From: Heterohyrax brucei
Taxonomy: Eukaryota; Chordata; Mammalia; Hyracoidea; Procaviidae
Direction of reading: 5' to 3'
Assembly (NCBI GenBank): GCA_028571685.1
Contig: CM053142.1
Span: 131,556,796-131,620,795 of the forward strand
DNA: 64,000 bases
Shown: positions 1 to 10,849 of the stretch, one piece after another
Numbering within the stretch: the stretch's first letter is position 1
Layout: each line of letters begins with the position of its first letter
Position numbers and translations under genes: made by a program
The notes under the pieces: generated by a model
The model's input: only the letters and a program-made list of their open reading frames with translations
The model's database searches: none
Told to the model about the DNA's origin: nothing

Positions 1-199
1 ATGCAGATCAAGCCCACTGTGAGATACCGTTTCAATCTAAATAGGATGACTAAGATGTAAAAAAACAAAACAGAAAATAACAAATGTTGGTGAGGATGCT
101 GGCAATTTAGAAACCTTATCCATTACTGATGGTACGGTAACGCAAAATGGTACAACCATTATGGAAAATAGTGTGGTGATTTCTCAAAAAACTAAAATT
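1..199 (+). mobile_element. L1 3'-end fragment
   Basis: The text follows the familiar L1 ORF2-end/3' UTR pattern: GTGAGATACC near 20, a 'tggtgaggatgctggcaa' stretch near 88, then a sentence about an accession-like 'tacaaccattatggaaaatagtg' pattern near 150 that matches the L1 'fewer than expected counts' region in other mammals. It stops abruptly where the next L1 5' end begins at about 200. The 5' part lies outside the window. Confidence 0.75.
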
Positions 200-1600
200 G
201 GGGGGGTGGAGCCAAGATGGTGGACTAGACACACGTGTCCCCCATTCCTACTGAGAACTAAGGCCTAGAATAGTGAGTGAATGGAACAGTGCAGACATTC
301 TGGGAGCCCCAGGACCTGGCACCGTGTTGTGACATTGGACCAAGTGACAGGAAAGGGGAAACTACCTCTGTTGGAGGTGAGGCAGTAGCACACGGAGTCC
401 TGCTTCTGCAGACACATCGTTTGAAGGGACTGCAGGTACAGATGTCTTGTTACGCAGGAAGTGGGAACTGGGTCCACTGAGCCTGTGAGCCTGGCACAAG
501 CTGGTTAATACACTGAACTTCAGTGCTTAAGTAAACAGTGTATTGTGCCACAGAGACTGTATGTGACACAGCCACATTTTGACAGCCAGCTGTTGACTGA
601 GGGAGCCACTGCCCCTCTTCTCCTCTTCTCTGTGCTACACAATAGATTCTGCTGACTCATTGCTGGAAAGGAAGCTCAGATGGGATGCCATCTTGATCAG
701 CTCTCAGATCTCCACCTCTTAGGTGGGGTCAGCCATGCCTGTGGTCTCAGCTGGGACTAATTCTCTTGTTGAACAGCATTGCCTATCTGGTTAGTGCTTC
801 TTTAGCAGAAAAGCTGTTTTTGAGCCGATCCTACTAGGGATTGTAGTGGGGCCTGGTGGCTGAGGGCGGCAGTGCCCTAACCCCTCTCTTCTTTGAGCCA
901 CATCATAGCATCAGGGGATAGCTTATGAGACTCTGTCACTACCAGCTGGGAGGCGGGGCCTGCTATCCCCAAGGTCCTGGCTGCTCTCAGCAGCTGCTGG
1001 ACAGTGTCTCTCTCAGCTGTAAGGCAGCTTTTAAAATAAGACAGCTGGAGAAAGCAGCAGTGACAGGTGACTGAGTAGGTTGGTGGCATTTCTTCCACCA
1101 TTCACTGAGCCACATCATAGTGTTGGCTGATGGCCCCCCAGAGACTCCATAAGTAGAGTCCCATCTCTGCCAGCCAGGAGGTGGGGCTTTCCAATCCTGA
1201 TAGCCTAGCTGCTTTCAGCACCTGCTGGACTGCGTTTTTCAGCAAAAAAGCAGTTTTTGAGTTAAATGTGTCTACAGAGCACAGCTGTCCTAGGCAGCCT
1301 AGTGTGGTAGCATTCTTCTCTCCTCCCCTCCCTGAGCTACATCATAGGCTTGACTGATGTAACAACAGAGAGTTGCTACCTTTGGCAGCCAGGAGGTGGG
1401 GTCTGCCACCCCTGAGAGCCCACCTGGGGCCAGTCACTATAGAATGCAGAGGCAGCTGACAACCAAACCTAGTGGTGCCTGTATTCTTCTCTTAGAACTA
1501 CATCATAGCTCCTGCTGGTGTAACACTAGAGAAACTGAACAGCTTCTTGATATTGCAAAGACAACAATCAGTATCTAACCATTTAAAGAAGCAGACCACC
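200..1600 (+). mobile_element. L1 5' UTR with repeated monomers
   Basis: A G-run followed by GGAGCCAAGATGG is the classic start of a mammalian L1 5' UTR. The next 1.4 kb contain a block repeated at about 632, 895, 1107, 1334 and 1495. Each unit opens with a pyrimidine-rich tract and a variant of GAGCCACATCATAG. Several units carry a 'gccaggaggtggggcctgcc'-type box. This resembles monomer-type L1 promoters (known in mouse L1), although the spacing here is irregular (263, 212, 227 and 161 bp). ORF1 follows immediately. Confidence 0.75.
211..220 (+). promoter_or_regulatory. YY1-like site at L1 5' end
   Basis: GCCAAGATGG lies about 12 bases into the L1 5' UTR, the position where human L1 carries a YY1 site that sets the transcription start. 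Function in this decayed copy is inferred only. Confidence 0.5.
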
Positions 1601-2172
1601 ATGACTCTGGAAAACTCCAAAATAAAGAATCCAGAAAATTCCCAGACAAAGAAGCCTTTCTGAAGTTATCAGAGGTAGAATACAAAAGAGTTATATATAG
1701 AGCCCTCCTAGAGATTAAACAAATGCAATTAGAACATAATGAAAAATTAAGTGAGCTATATAAACTGCTGGAACATCAACCACCTGAAACCCAGCAGATC
1801 AATAATAAACTTACAGATTTACAATTCAATGCAAAGCCAAGAGAGCAGGATTGAGGATTTGGAAGCCAGAGTTAGTGAGCTTGAAGATAAAGCAACTGAC
1901 ACCAGCATTTATGGGAATTCAGAGAAAAGGAATAAGAAAAATTAAGAAGCTTCAAGAAACATGTGGGACTCTATCAAGAGGAATAATCTACAAATAATTG
2001 GAGTCCTGAATAGACAGGGGTTACTGAAAATACAGAGAGAATTGTTGAAGAGTTGCTTTTAGAAAACTTCCCTGAAATTATGAAAGAAGAAAATAGATAT
2101 GCATGATACTCATCAAACGTCACAAAAAACAGACTGCAAAAGAAAGACATCAAAACATACGATAATCCAATT
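1601..2172 (+). pseudogene. L1 ORF1 pseudogene, N-terminal and central part
   Basis: ATGACTCTGG at 1601 is the likely old start. Around 1843-1900 one frame reads a coiled-coil segment (SRIEDLEARVSELEDKA), and another near 1960-2005 reads NMWDSIKRNNLQIIGV, which corresponds to the start of the ORF1p RNA-recognition domain. Stops and frame changes break it (for example the TAA ending the open frame at 1945). ORF1p is the RNA-binding trimeric chaperone of the L1 particle. The reading stops at about 2172, where another L1 3' end is inserted, and resumes at 3008. Confidence 0.8.
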
Positions 2173-3007
2173 TCACTGGGCTTCAACATAACCCGAAATC
2201 TCTTCCAATCTTAACCCAATATGGCAAGGTCAGAGTAGCAGGGGCGGGGGTCTGGGGACCATATTCTCAGGGGACATCGTGGCCAATTGGCATAACTAGC
2301 CTATTGATAAGGGAGTCTCCTCCACCCCATATTAGTGAGTGGCATCTGTGGTCTTAAAAACTAGGAAGCTGCCATCTGAGGTACACCAAATTGTCCCAAC
2401 TCAGCAGGAACAGATGATAACCAAGGACAAAACCGACATGGGGGAAAGAGAACCCAGAAGACAGAAAGACCCGTGTGAATGGTGACTACATCAACATGCG
2501 ACCAGAAGAACCAGGTAGTGCCTGGCCACCTCCAGTGACAGCCGTGATGGGGCTCACAAAGTTGAGTCCCAGTGGCAGTATGAGAATAAAAAGGGGTGCA
2601 CCCTGAGAAATCCACTAGAAGACCACGACTGATAGTCCGAAGGCGTGGGGCTTCCCCTGGGAGCATGGCCCCTAGACCAAATGCTGCCCCTGATCATAAA
2701 TCATTACTGAGGTCAGTTCCTCAGACAGGAATTAGGTTAGACTCAGCAACACAGAGTGACCATATTGTGTGTGCACTTTATGGTTCTATGCATCTATAGT
2801 TTGTCGACCTACTAGCCTCTTACAAGACGGGAGTGGAGAGGGTAGAGAAAATAAGACGGGGGATTGTTAGAAGGATATGACTTGTATGAAACAGAAAGGA
2901 GGAGTGCACTGTCACTGGGCAAGGAGAGCAGTAGGAGCTGCACATAGGCAGGCATGAGAATTTAAACCAGATTGTACACTTTCACTCAATCACAACTAAA
3001 AAAAAAA
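2168..3007 (+). mobile_element. L1 3' UTR inserted into L1 ORF1
   Basis: This segment matches the 3' UTR module seen again at 20230-21590 (shared 'gtgagtggcatc', 'agcagccatct' and 'gagtagcagg' blocks in the same order) and in reverse at 15780-16680. It ends in a 10-base A run (2998-3007). GATAATC at 2161-2167 recurs at 3008-3014, a candidate target-site duplication, and the ORF1 reading continues after it. The 5' limit is approximate. Confidence 0.7.
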
Positions 3008-3330
3008 GATAATCAGCAAAAAATTATATGTATATTCTAATCAAGCTTAATAAAATGAAACATACAGAAAGTCACTTAAAGGCAGTGAGACTTATAACAA
3101 AACTAATGTACAAGGGAAGTCCAGTAGGCTTTCATCTGACTTCTAGGCAGAAACCATTTTGGTAAGAAGGCAATGGGATGACACATTCAAAGTCTTGAAA
3201 GAGAAAAACTTTCTTCTTCTTCTTCTTTTGTTTTTAAGGAGAAAAACTTTCAACCGAGAATTATACGTCCTGCAAAATTATCTCTCAAATATGAAGGTGA
3301 AATTAAGACATTCACATATAAACAAAAAAC
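3008..3330 (+). pseudogene. L1 ORF1 pseudogene, C-terminal part
   Basis: Translation of 3159 onward gives VRRQWDDTFKVLKEKNF, then NRELYVLQNYLSNMKVKL, the C-terminal domain of L1 ORF1p (family pattern RREW.DIFKVLKEKN..PRILYPAKLSF). A 25-base pyrimidine insert at 3214-3238 breaks it. It is the continuation of the ORF1 left at 2172. Immediately after it the sequence enters an L1 3' end rather than ORF2. Confidence 0.8.
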
Positions 3331-3874
3331 TAAAAACTGAGCTACCTTATGACACTGCAATTCCACCCCTAGGTATATACATAAAAGATTTAAAAGCAGA
3401 GACTCAAAAAGACACTTGTACACCAATGTTCATTTATTGATAATAGCTAAAAGGGAGAAACAATCTAAATGCTCGTCACAAATGAATAAATAAACATAAT
3501 ATGGTGTATGTATACAATAAAGTGCTACTGAGCCAGCAGGAGAAATCAAGCCTTGACAGATGCTACAGTATGGATGGAGCTTGAAGATAACATGCTGAGA
3601 GAAATAAGTCAATCACAAAAAAGATAAATACTGTTATGACCTCACTTATATAAAAAAACAAGAAAAGGCAAATGTATAGAGATCCATGTTTATTTGCGGT
3701 GACCAGGGGTAGGAAAGAAGGGCAAAGGGGCTTAATGTGGATAGAAAAATTGCATTAAGGGTAAATTCGCACAGCCAGTTATTGTAGTTGTTGTCAATAA
3801 GTTGTGCAAATGTAAAAAGTTGAATTGGCAAAAGTTGTGTGATAGATGTATTTACAACAGTGACAAAGGAAAAA
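3331..3874 (+). mobile_element. L1 3' end directly following ORF1 (HAL1-like)
   Basis: The sequence has the L1 3' region order: 'tatgacactgcaattccacc', 'aggtatatac', 'tgttcatttattgataat', 'aatgaataaataaac', 'atggatggagcttgaag', 'gctgagagaaataagtca', ending in an A run near 3868. No ORF2 sequence lies between ORF1 and this part. This is the architecture of HAL1 (half-L1), but an L1 with an internal deletion would look the same. Confidence 0.75.
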
Positions 3875-5654
3875 AGTAGCTGCTGTCCAATCAAACACCT
3901 CATAGGATTTGATTCCCTGGTTTGGAGGTTTAGGGTTATGGTTTCATGTGATACCACACCAGTTAATTGGCCTAGTTGTGTGTTTAGTGCTCAACAAAAA
4001 CAAAATAAACAAAAGGGGGGAAAAAAATCCAAGCAAGCTTTGTCTCTAGGTTCAAAGTCTACTTAGTAGGATAAAAGCTTATGGAGAACTCCCTAGGACA
4101 ATACAAGACAGTCTTCCACTAATAATCTTGGCTAGAAGGGGAAAGTTTTAATTTACCCAAGGAAGTTTTTAAAAAATTTCCTGACAATGAACAACAGAAA
4201 ACTGGGTTTTGTTTCTTTCAATTCCCAGTGAACAGGAAGACATGAAGTCTCACCTTACCTAAAAATGGAACACTTGCCTTTTCTAAATAAATTTGTGTGT
4301 CTTCCAGGGAGTACATCTTTCATAAGTGAGCATAACTGCCTTGAAACGAAGTCTATAATCCTTAAATAGTTCTGTGGTTCTCTTTGCCTGAAGTCTTCCT
4401 TTCAACTTTTTCTAATGGAATATTTTATAATCATGTAATTACATTAATTTCATAACAAGTAACCGTAAACAAATCACTCAAGAACTCAAGATTTCTGGGG
4501 GAATCCTTTCTACTCACAAAATGAGACAAAGCAACAATGACAAAAAATCACCACGATCAAAGCCTAATAGAAACACAATAATTAATCAACAGTGACTCAT
4601 TGTTATGGCGTGGAAAATGATTGCTGCAAAATATTGTAGCCTCTTACTTTCTGTTTCTCAGTAGCCAGTGGGACGGGAACAAGTCAGGGGGTGAAAAGTA
4701 AAACCCTGTGTATGTTTGTTAGGGTTCAGGGTTCCCCACTCAGCTGTATTCAGACTGGAGCTGTTTGCAGGCTGGTAATTCCTTAAGGTATCTACTTGCA
4801 GAAAAGAATGCTTGAAGACACTTGTTCTTTGAGCAGAAGGAGAAAAGAAGTATTTTGTACTCAGCGTTTGGACAGAGATAAAGGAAAGTGAATGAGGAAA
4901 ATACAGGGAGAAGGCGTAATACCTTTCTATCTGTTTTGGATACCCAACTCCCCCTGCCCTCCAACACTCATAGTCATCACTGACCTGAAGGGCAGGTTTA
5001 GAGTCAGAAACCAATGGGTCTGGTTTTTAAGCACAGGTTTTGAAGCCTAAAGAACAAATGTAGCATGGGGCTGTAACGAGGTCAGCCTTACACCAACGTT
5101 GCTTCAAATGTCAATGCAGCTTTTGTGCCCAGGCCCAGGGTGGCCTCAGGCCTACCTAACTACCAGCTGAGCCTAGTGAGCACCCCTCTTAGGTCTGGCA
5201 TTATTATAATTCCACATGACTGTCAATGTGACCTTGCGGGTTGATCTGATGAGGCCTGGCTCCCCTTAGTTTTAGACGTAACTATTTACAACAACTTTAC
5301 ATTTTCTCATTTAACCATGCAGCAACCTTGGTAGGGGTTGGTGGAGAATTGCAGAGACTGAGACTCAGTGGTCATGAATCTTCAGATGACACCTGGTACA
5401 GACTGAGCTGGAACAGGGTCATGAGTCCGCCGGGAAATGTGTGCTAAGTGACTAGTGTGCACAGCAGCCACAGAATGCATTCTATTGTTTTATATATTGA
5501 TGCATCTCCCTGAGTTGCCACCAGGGCAGTGGCGGCTGGCTCAGGGTTAGAATTTTCCTTTCCATGATGGAGATCCCAGGCTGACTCCCGGTCCATCAGT
5601 GGACCTTGTGCCCAGCTCCCATTCCTCTTTTAAGGGAGGTTTATCTGCTGTATG
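3875..5654. other. Single-copy sequence, no gene seen
   Basis: No repeat family was recognised with confidence and no coding pattern is evident. A minus-strand open frame of 118 codons at 4658-5014 has no recognisable domain and no splice or codon evidence. Very old repeats may be hidden here. Confidence 0.5.
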
Positions 5655-5790
5655 TTGCTGAATATGTTTCAGCAGAGCTTCCAGACTAAGGTGGACTGAA
5701 AAGGAAGGCTTTGTGACCTACTTCTGAAAACCAGCTGATGAAAACTGTATGGATCACAACAGTCCAATCTGGAACATATCAAGGGGATAG
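5655..5790 (+). mobile_element. RTE-derived element, 5' region fragment
   Basis: 'tttcagcagagcttccagac', then a 'gacctacttctgaaaa' block and 'ctgtatggatcacaacag' match, in order, the 5' region of the RTE family seen at 23770-23880 and 55340-55450. It is truncated on both sides. Confidence 0.65.
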
Positions 5791-6640
5791 AGCAAGACCA
5801 ACAAGTGTCCATGGAGTCACCTCATGCTGACCTGACAGTAGCTGATAACACAAATCGCTGGTAGGCATGGTACAGTACTACCCACTGGCATTGTTAATAG
5901 TAGTGACCATGGATGTTCAGTGTCACCATGTGCCATACCTCTGAAGAATGTAGCACATAATCTTGTTCCCATGGTTTCTCTAAAGCTTTGTTCTCATAAT
6001 GAGTCTCATCCTTCTGCACCTTTCCCTTACTTCTGGGAGCCTTTGTCTTCTCTATTTTATGTTTGAAGCAGAAGAAATCCAGCCAAAAATAAGAAGGACT
6101 GGAAAACTGTAAAGTCTGTAAAATATTACCCTAAAATCAAGACTCATCAAATTTTATTTTAAAATTGTTGTGAAATGTGATAGTGAGGAGTCCTTTTCTT
6201 ACTTTCTGTGTGAAAATAGCAATCCTTGAGAATCAGATTGTAGACTAGTTCCCTAAAAAATTTCCTTATTCAATTTTGCCTATCTCTCAGAATCACTGAG
6301 TAAACATTTTCAAATTGTATAGGCCACGGTCAGTGTTATTCCCACTGATTCAGAATGTTTGGCGGCGGAGCTCTGTTTAAAAATTTTAAACAGTGATTAA
6401 AATCACAGCGATTCTGACATGTACAACTGAGGAACCATCAGTGCACCTTACCCCGTTTTAGCCAAAACCCAAGGAAAGTGGGAAATGCCCTCTAGTGGCT
6501 GAAAAAAGACACGATCCACTCCCCATGCTGCCGCACCTTGGGCCCCAAGGCAACGCTAAAGAGAAAGGAAGCAGTGTCTCTATTGTAACCCGCACTCTAG
6601 TCCACCAATTCCATCAGCATGCCTCTGAAACTTAAACTAT
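5791..6640. other. Single-copy sequence, no gene seen
   Basis: No open frame or repeat that I can name. AT-rich stretches lie around 6120-6330. Confidence 0.45.
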
Positions 6641-6760
6641 AAAACCTGTGAGGGCAGGAACCACTCATCCTTGTCTTGTCCATGACGGTGCCTAGTCTAG
6701 TGCCTTTAAACGTTGGTTAAATGAATGAATGAACTGATGAATGACGCCAAATGACTCTCA
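6640..6760 (+). mobile_element. L2 3'-end fragment
   Basis: The order 'gtgagggcaggaacc', 'gtgcctagtctagtgcc', then ATGAATGAATGA is the eroded 3' end of an L2 LINE in sense orientation. Confidence 0.55.
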
Positions 6761-6944
6761 GCAAATTTAGGTATTTTCATTTAACTGATTCATTGTCTAT
6801 TTCTGCAGGCTGTCAACAAGATCATGGGAGCAAATGAATACTACAGTGAGTGTATTCATAAAGTGTTGGGACTAGAAGAGATCTCAGAAATCTTTAGGAT
6901 TAACCTTTTTGTTTTATTTCTTATAGAACCAAGGCCTAGACAAG

Positions 6945-7050
6945 ACTGTGAACTCAACAAGGGGAGGGTGTATTTTTTTTTTATTGTTATATCTCTTCAG
7001 CTCAGCACAGAAATGAATACAGTGAGTGTCTGATAAGTGAATGAGTTAAT
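6945..7050 (+). mobile_element. L2 3'-end fragment
   Basis: 'gactgtgaactcaacaagg' followed by a T-rich stretch, 'ctcagcacag' and a GTGAATGAGTT ending match the eroded L2 3' end. A T9 run lies inside it. Confidence 0.5.
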
Positions 7051-7129
7051 AATATACTACAGAGATGGAGTGAATCCCCTGAAGTTCATGTTGGTCAATG
7101 GTGAAGCAAAGAGTCATTTCCAGAACTCA

Positions 7130-7275
7130 GCTCAACAGATTTTTGTTGAATGGCTTCCATGACACGTTGTGTAGTAGGTGCTAAGAACGAGATGGGGATC
7201 AAGGGAGGGGCTATAAAGCTGAGGAAGATACAGGCCGTGCCCTCAAAGATATACTCTACAGTTGAGCAGACTAGT
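7130..7275 (-). mobile_element. L2 3'-end fragment, antisense
   Basis: 'caacagatttttgttgaatg', then 'gtagtaggtgctaagaacg' and 'gccctcaaagat' are the reverse complement of the L2 3' end. It faces the sense copy just upstream. Confidence 0.55.
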
Positions 7276-7388
7276 ATGATAGCTGCTAGCCACATGTAGC
7301 CATTTATGTCTAAGTTGGTTAGAATAATTTTAACTCATTAAAATTTAAAAATTTAGTTCCTTAGTAATGTTAGTGCTCAGTAGTGACT

Positions 7389-8340
7389 TCATGGCTTGTT
7401 AGTTGCTTTTGAGTTGCTTTAGACTCATAGTGACGATGTACAACAGAGTGAAAACACTGACTGCTCCTGGGCCACTGACACGATGTTGCTAAGGTTGGAG
7501 CCCATTGTTGCACCCACTGTGTCAGCTCATCTCATTGAGGGTCTTCTTCTTTTCTTGCTGATGCTCTATTGTACCAAGCATGATGTTTTTGCAGGAATTG
7601 GTTCCTCCTGGTAACACGTGCAAAGTAGGTGAAATGAAGTCTTGACATTCTCACTTCTAAGAAGTATTCTGACTGTATTTCGGATTCCAAGATAGATTTC
7701 TTTGTTCTTCTGGAAATACATGGTATATTCAATATTTGTCACCAAACCATAATTCAAAGACCAGTTCTTCAGTCTTCTTTATCTGTCATCCAGCTTTTGC
7801 ATGCATATGAGTTAATTGCTGCCAAGCCAAGTGCCGAGTTAATTGCATGCATATGAATTCGTTGAAAATATCATGGCTTTTGTCAGGCCCTCCTTAGCCC
7901 TCAAAATGACATCTTTGCTTCAACCCTTTAACTTGCTTAATGCAATACATTGTTTAACTTTTTGACCTCTGCTTCCATGAACATTGACTGTGGATCCAAG
8001 TAAGGTTAAATTCTTGACAGTTTCAGTTGTCTCTCCATTTATTAAGATGTTGCTTATTGGTCTAGTTGTGAGGATTTTTATTTTCTCTATGTTTAGGTAT
8101 AAGCCATACTGAAGGCTGTAGTTGTCAATCTTCATCAGTAAGTGCTTCAAGTCCTCTTAATTTTCTGTAAGTAAGGTTGTACCATCCATCTGCATGTCCT
8201 AGGTTGTTGGTGAGTATTCCTCCAATCGTAACACTGTGTTCCTCATATACTCCTGATTCTGAGATTACTTACTCAACACACAGACTGAGTATGGTAAAAG
8301 GGCACAATGCAGATGCACACCTTTCCTGATTTTAAGTCAT
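7389..8340 (-). mobile_element. RTE LINE, 3' half with reverse-transcriptase remnant
   Basis: Read on the minus strand, 7920-8150 encodes MKHLLMKIDNYSLQYGLYLNIEKIKIL, then a GETTETVKNLTLLGSTVN stretch, the RTE/BovB-clade reverse-transcriptase thumb region. Downstream on the same strand, 7520-7760 carries the C-terminal region (frame with RTKKSILE and SRLHFTYFARVTRR) and 7389-7520 the 3' tail. 8170-8340 continues into the upstream RT region. Stops, frameshifts and a local rearrangement at 7799-7856 show it is dead. Confidence 0.85.
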
Positions 8341-8354
8341 GCCCTAATCCCCAT

Positions 8355-8555
8355 AGACTCTTTGCTGTCGATTCCATTCCAACTCACAGTGACTCTGCAG
8401 GACTGAATGGAACTACCCTGTAGGGTTTCCAAGACTGCAAGTCTTCATGGAAGCAGACTGTCACATCTTTCTCCCTTGAAGTAGCTGGTATTCAAACTAC
8501 CATCCTTTTGGCTAGTAAGCAAATGCTTTAACCACTGTACTACCACGGCTTCTTT
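8355..8555 (-). mobile_element. AfroSINE (long variant)
   Basis: 'ctgtcgattccattccaact', 'gtagggtttccaagactg', a 'ggaagcagactgtcacatct' block and the terminal 'gctttaaccactgtactacc' are the reverse complement of an AfroSINE with its tRNA-like head on the right. The spacer is longer than in the short type. Confidence 0.75.
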
Positions 8556-8878
8556 AGACAGTACAGACGTAGAATACTTTCATTATTGCAGGAAGTTCTA
8601 GGTAATAGTACAACTGTGAAAGGAAAGATGTCATGAAGACTGAAACCATAATAAAAGTCAGAAGGTAATAACAGAGGTACAAATTAGTTGTCATGAGCCA
8701 GAAGTAGTGACTTTAGGACCAGCTCCACTAGATTCTAAGTTCTCTGAGGCCAAGGATTCTTTGACTAAAGTACATAATGTATGCTATACACACAGAAGAT
8801 GCTCAGCTTTATTGAATAAAAACAAACCACCTGGCAGCAGTAGTGCTTTTTCCCCCTAACATTTTAAGAATAAGAAAG
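8556..8878. other. Single-copy sequence, nothing recognised
   Basis: No repeat or coding pattern that I can support. Confidence 0.4.
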
Positions 8879-8995
8879 TGTCACGGATTGTACTGTGTGC
8901 CCCCCAGAATGTGTGCAGCCATTTGGGCCATGCTGTCAGGGTGTCCCCAGTCTCTGTCAGATCGGTAAGACTGGACTTTTTTGTGTGAGTGTTTG
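8879..8995. mobile_element. MaLR-like LTR start plus L1 3' UTR scrap
   Basis: TGTCACGGATTGTACTGTG and the following bases to about 8935 match the start of the window's MaLR-like LTR family (plus strand). 'tccccagtctctgtcagatc' after it instead matches the antisense L1 3' UTR module. The junction is abrupt, so two fragments abut here. Confidence 0.5.
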
Positions 8996-9109
8996 CGTTT
9001 GAATTTTGATCTATATTGTAGTGTGGTCTGACTAATTTCTCTGTGTACTTCATGGAAGCCCCTGTATGTCCTAAATTTGGTGTTTTTCCATTCCATCCGT
9101 GTTTTCCTT

Positions 9110-9245
9110 TTTATTTTTTTATGTAAGGCTATATCTGTATAGATATAATCTATATATTAATACATAGATTATTGTACATATTATACATATAATTGTGTTA
9201 TACAATTTTATATATAATATATATTAATCTACATAGATCATTGTT
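9110..9245. repeat. AT-rich low-complexity tract
   Basis: Almost uninterrupted A/T with short TATATAT and ATTATACATATAAT palindromes. No coding or family signal. Confidence 0.7.
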
Positions 9246-9309
9246 TTGTATGTTCTTAAACAAAACATAAAGAGTATACTCTTCATGTCCTTCTGCAGTT
9301 TCCTCTTCA

Positions 9310-9790
9310 AAATTTTGCTTAACATTATTTTTTTAATGTGTTTTCAGTGAAGGATGATACAGCAGTCGAAGTTCCCACCAATTAATTTCTACACAAGTTG
9401 TTTAGTAACATTAGTTACATTCTTCACAACATATGGACATCCTTAACATTTCTGTTCTGATTGTTCCATGTCCATTGATCTTAATTCTCTTCCCCTTTAC
9501 ATTATCATCTTTGTTTTAAAGTAATTGCTAACCATTTGGTCTCATAAGGATGATTTTTAAAAGAAAGTACAGTACTCACAGGTGATAGTCTTTATTTTGT
9601 GAACCAAGCTGTTGGATGGCTAAAAAGTGACTTCAGGGGTTAGTTTCTGTTTACCATTTAAAGAGTCACTATCTCAGGGCAATAGTCTCCAAGAACCTTC
9701 CAGTCTCAGCTGGCCCAGTAAGTCTGTTTTTTAGGTATGTGAAATTCTACTCCACATTTTCCTCCCATGTTCTATAAGACTGTATCTTTT
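9310..9790 (-). mobile_element. L1 3' UTR fragment, antisense
   Basis: The order 'tgtgttttcagtgaagga', 'aatttctacacaagttgttt', 'catttggtctcataaggatg' and 'atctcagggcaatagtctcc' parallels the antisense L1 3' UTR at 15780-16680 ('gtctcagg', 'ccagtctct', 'cattttcctccc'). Confidence 0.6.
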
Positions 9791-9866
9791 GTGAACCTTT
9801 ATCATGACACTAAAGAAGAGTTTATGTTGAAGCATCCAACGCTAATAAATTTTTTTTAATTGCTAC

Positions 9867-10051
9867 ACACACACACACAGTGATACACAAAGAAACCAAA
9901 CCCACTGCCCCAAGTCAATTCTGACTCATGGTGACCCTACAAAACAGAGTAGAACTGCCCTATAGAGTATCCAAGGAGCGCCCAGTGGATTTGAACACCA
10001 ACCTCTTGGTTAGCATCTGTAGTCCTTAACAAGTATGGTACCGGGGTTGCC
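9867..10051 (-). mobile_element. AfroSINE (short type) with target duplication
   Basis: 'ccaagtcaattctgactcat' to 'ggtaccggggttgcc' is an antisense AfroSINE. TTAATTGCTA occurs at 9857-9866 and again at 10052-10061, a 10-bp target-site duplication. The (CA)n between the left copy and the SINE body is the 3' tail of the minus-strand element. Confidence 0.85.
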
Positions 10052-10149
10052 TTAATTGCTATGGACTATTTTATTATAATAAATATATCACTTGGCTTGG
10101 CATCATAACTTGTGTATTCTTCCTTTGACAGAAACTTGATCTGTTTACA

Positions 10150-10405
10150 ATTTCTGCAGTCACTGATAGGGTTGTAATAAACATTCTTATAAATGCTTTC
10201 CTGTGCAAATATTCAGAATTTATTACTAAAAGTAGTATTGCTAGATTTGAGGTTCTGTGTATCTTCAACCATTGCAAATATTGGCAAGGTGACTTCCAAT
10301 GAGATTGACCAACGGATACCCCATCAGCACTGCATGAACATTCTCATTGCTCTACATTCTTGGCAACACTTGGTTGGCTTTTAATCTTTGTCGATCCAAT
10401 AAGGT
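10150..10405 (-). mobile_element. Old L1 ORF2/3' fragment, antisense
   Basis: 'gttgtaataaacattcttat', 'gtattgctagatttgaggtt', 'tgcatgaacattctcattgc' and 'tcttggcaacacttggttgg' follow the antisense order of an old L1M-type 3' region. Confidence 0.55.
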
Positions 10406-10849
10406 GAGATGAATGTTATCTAGGAAGTTCATGATGCAAGGAACAAGGCAAAGAGTGCTTACCCTGTTATACTCTTAGCACTGGAGCATGCAGAGAACAC
10501 CAAAGCTATTGGCTTTTCATGTTGTGATAAAAAAAAAATTGGCTAGAACCACAGTGATGACTTAGCTGTCAAGATAAACAAAGCTATGCAAGAAGAATAT
10601 AAGATGGTGTTACCACCCCATACCTTCTTTTCACTGCTAGGCATAAAGCCAGGAAACTCTTAATTAAAGTGTGGAAATCAGAACATGTTCAGCATGCTTG
10701 CAGTGTGTTACGTATTCTTCCTAACATAAACAGAATTCATTTTCTCCTGTGTCCCATTAAATACATTCCAGTGTTCCTGGATCTCCACTTCTCCATCTTA
10801 AGCCAGTTTCTGGTGGAGGAAATTACTGGAAAGCAAGGAGTTGCGTGGA
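10406..10849. other. Single-copy sequence, nothing recognised
   Basis: No repeat family or coding pattern was identified. Confidence 0.4.

Noticed and set aside
610-1590. CRISPR-like or satellite array
   Set aside because: The repeated units belong to an L1 5' UTR. Spacing and length fit promoter monomers, not a CRISPR or satellite.
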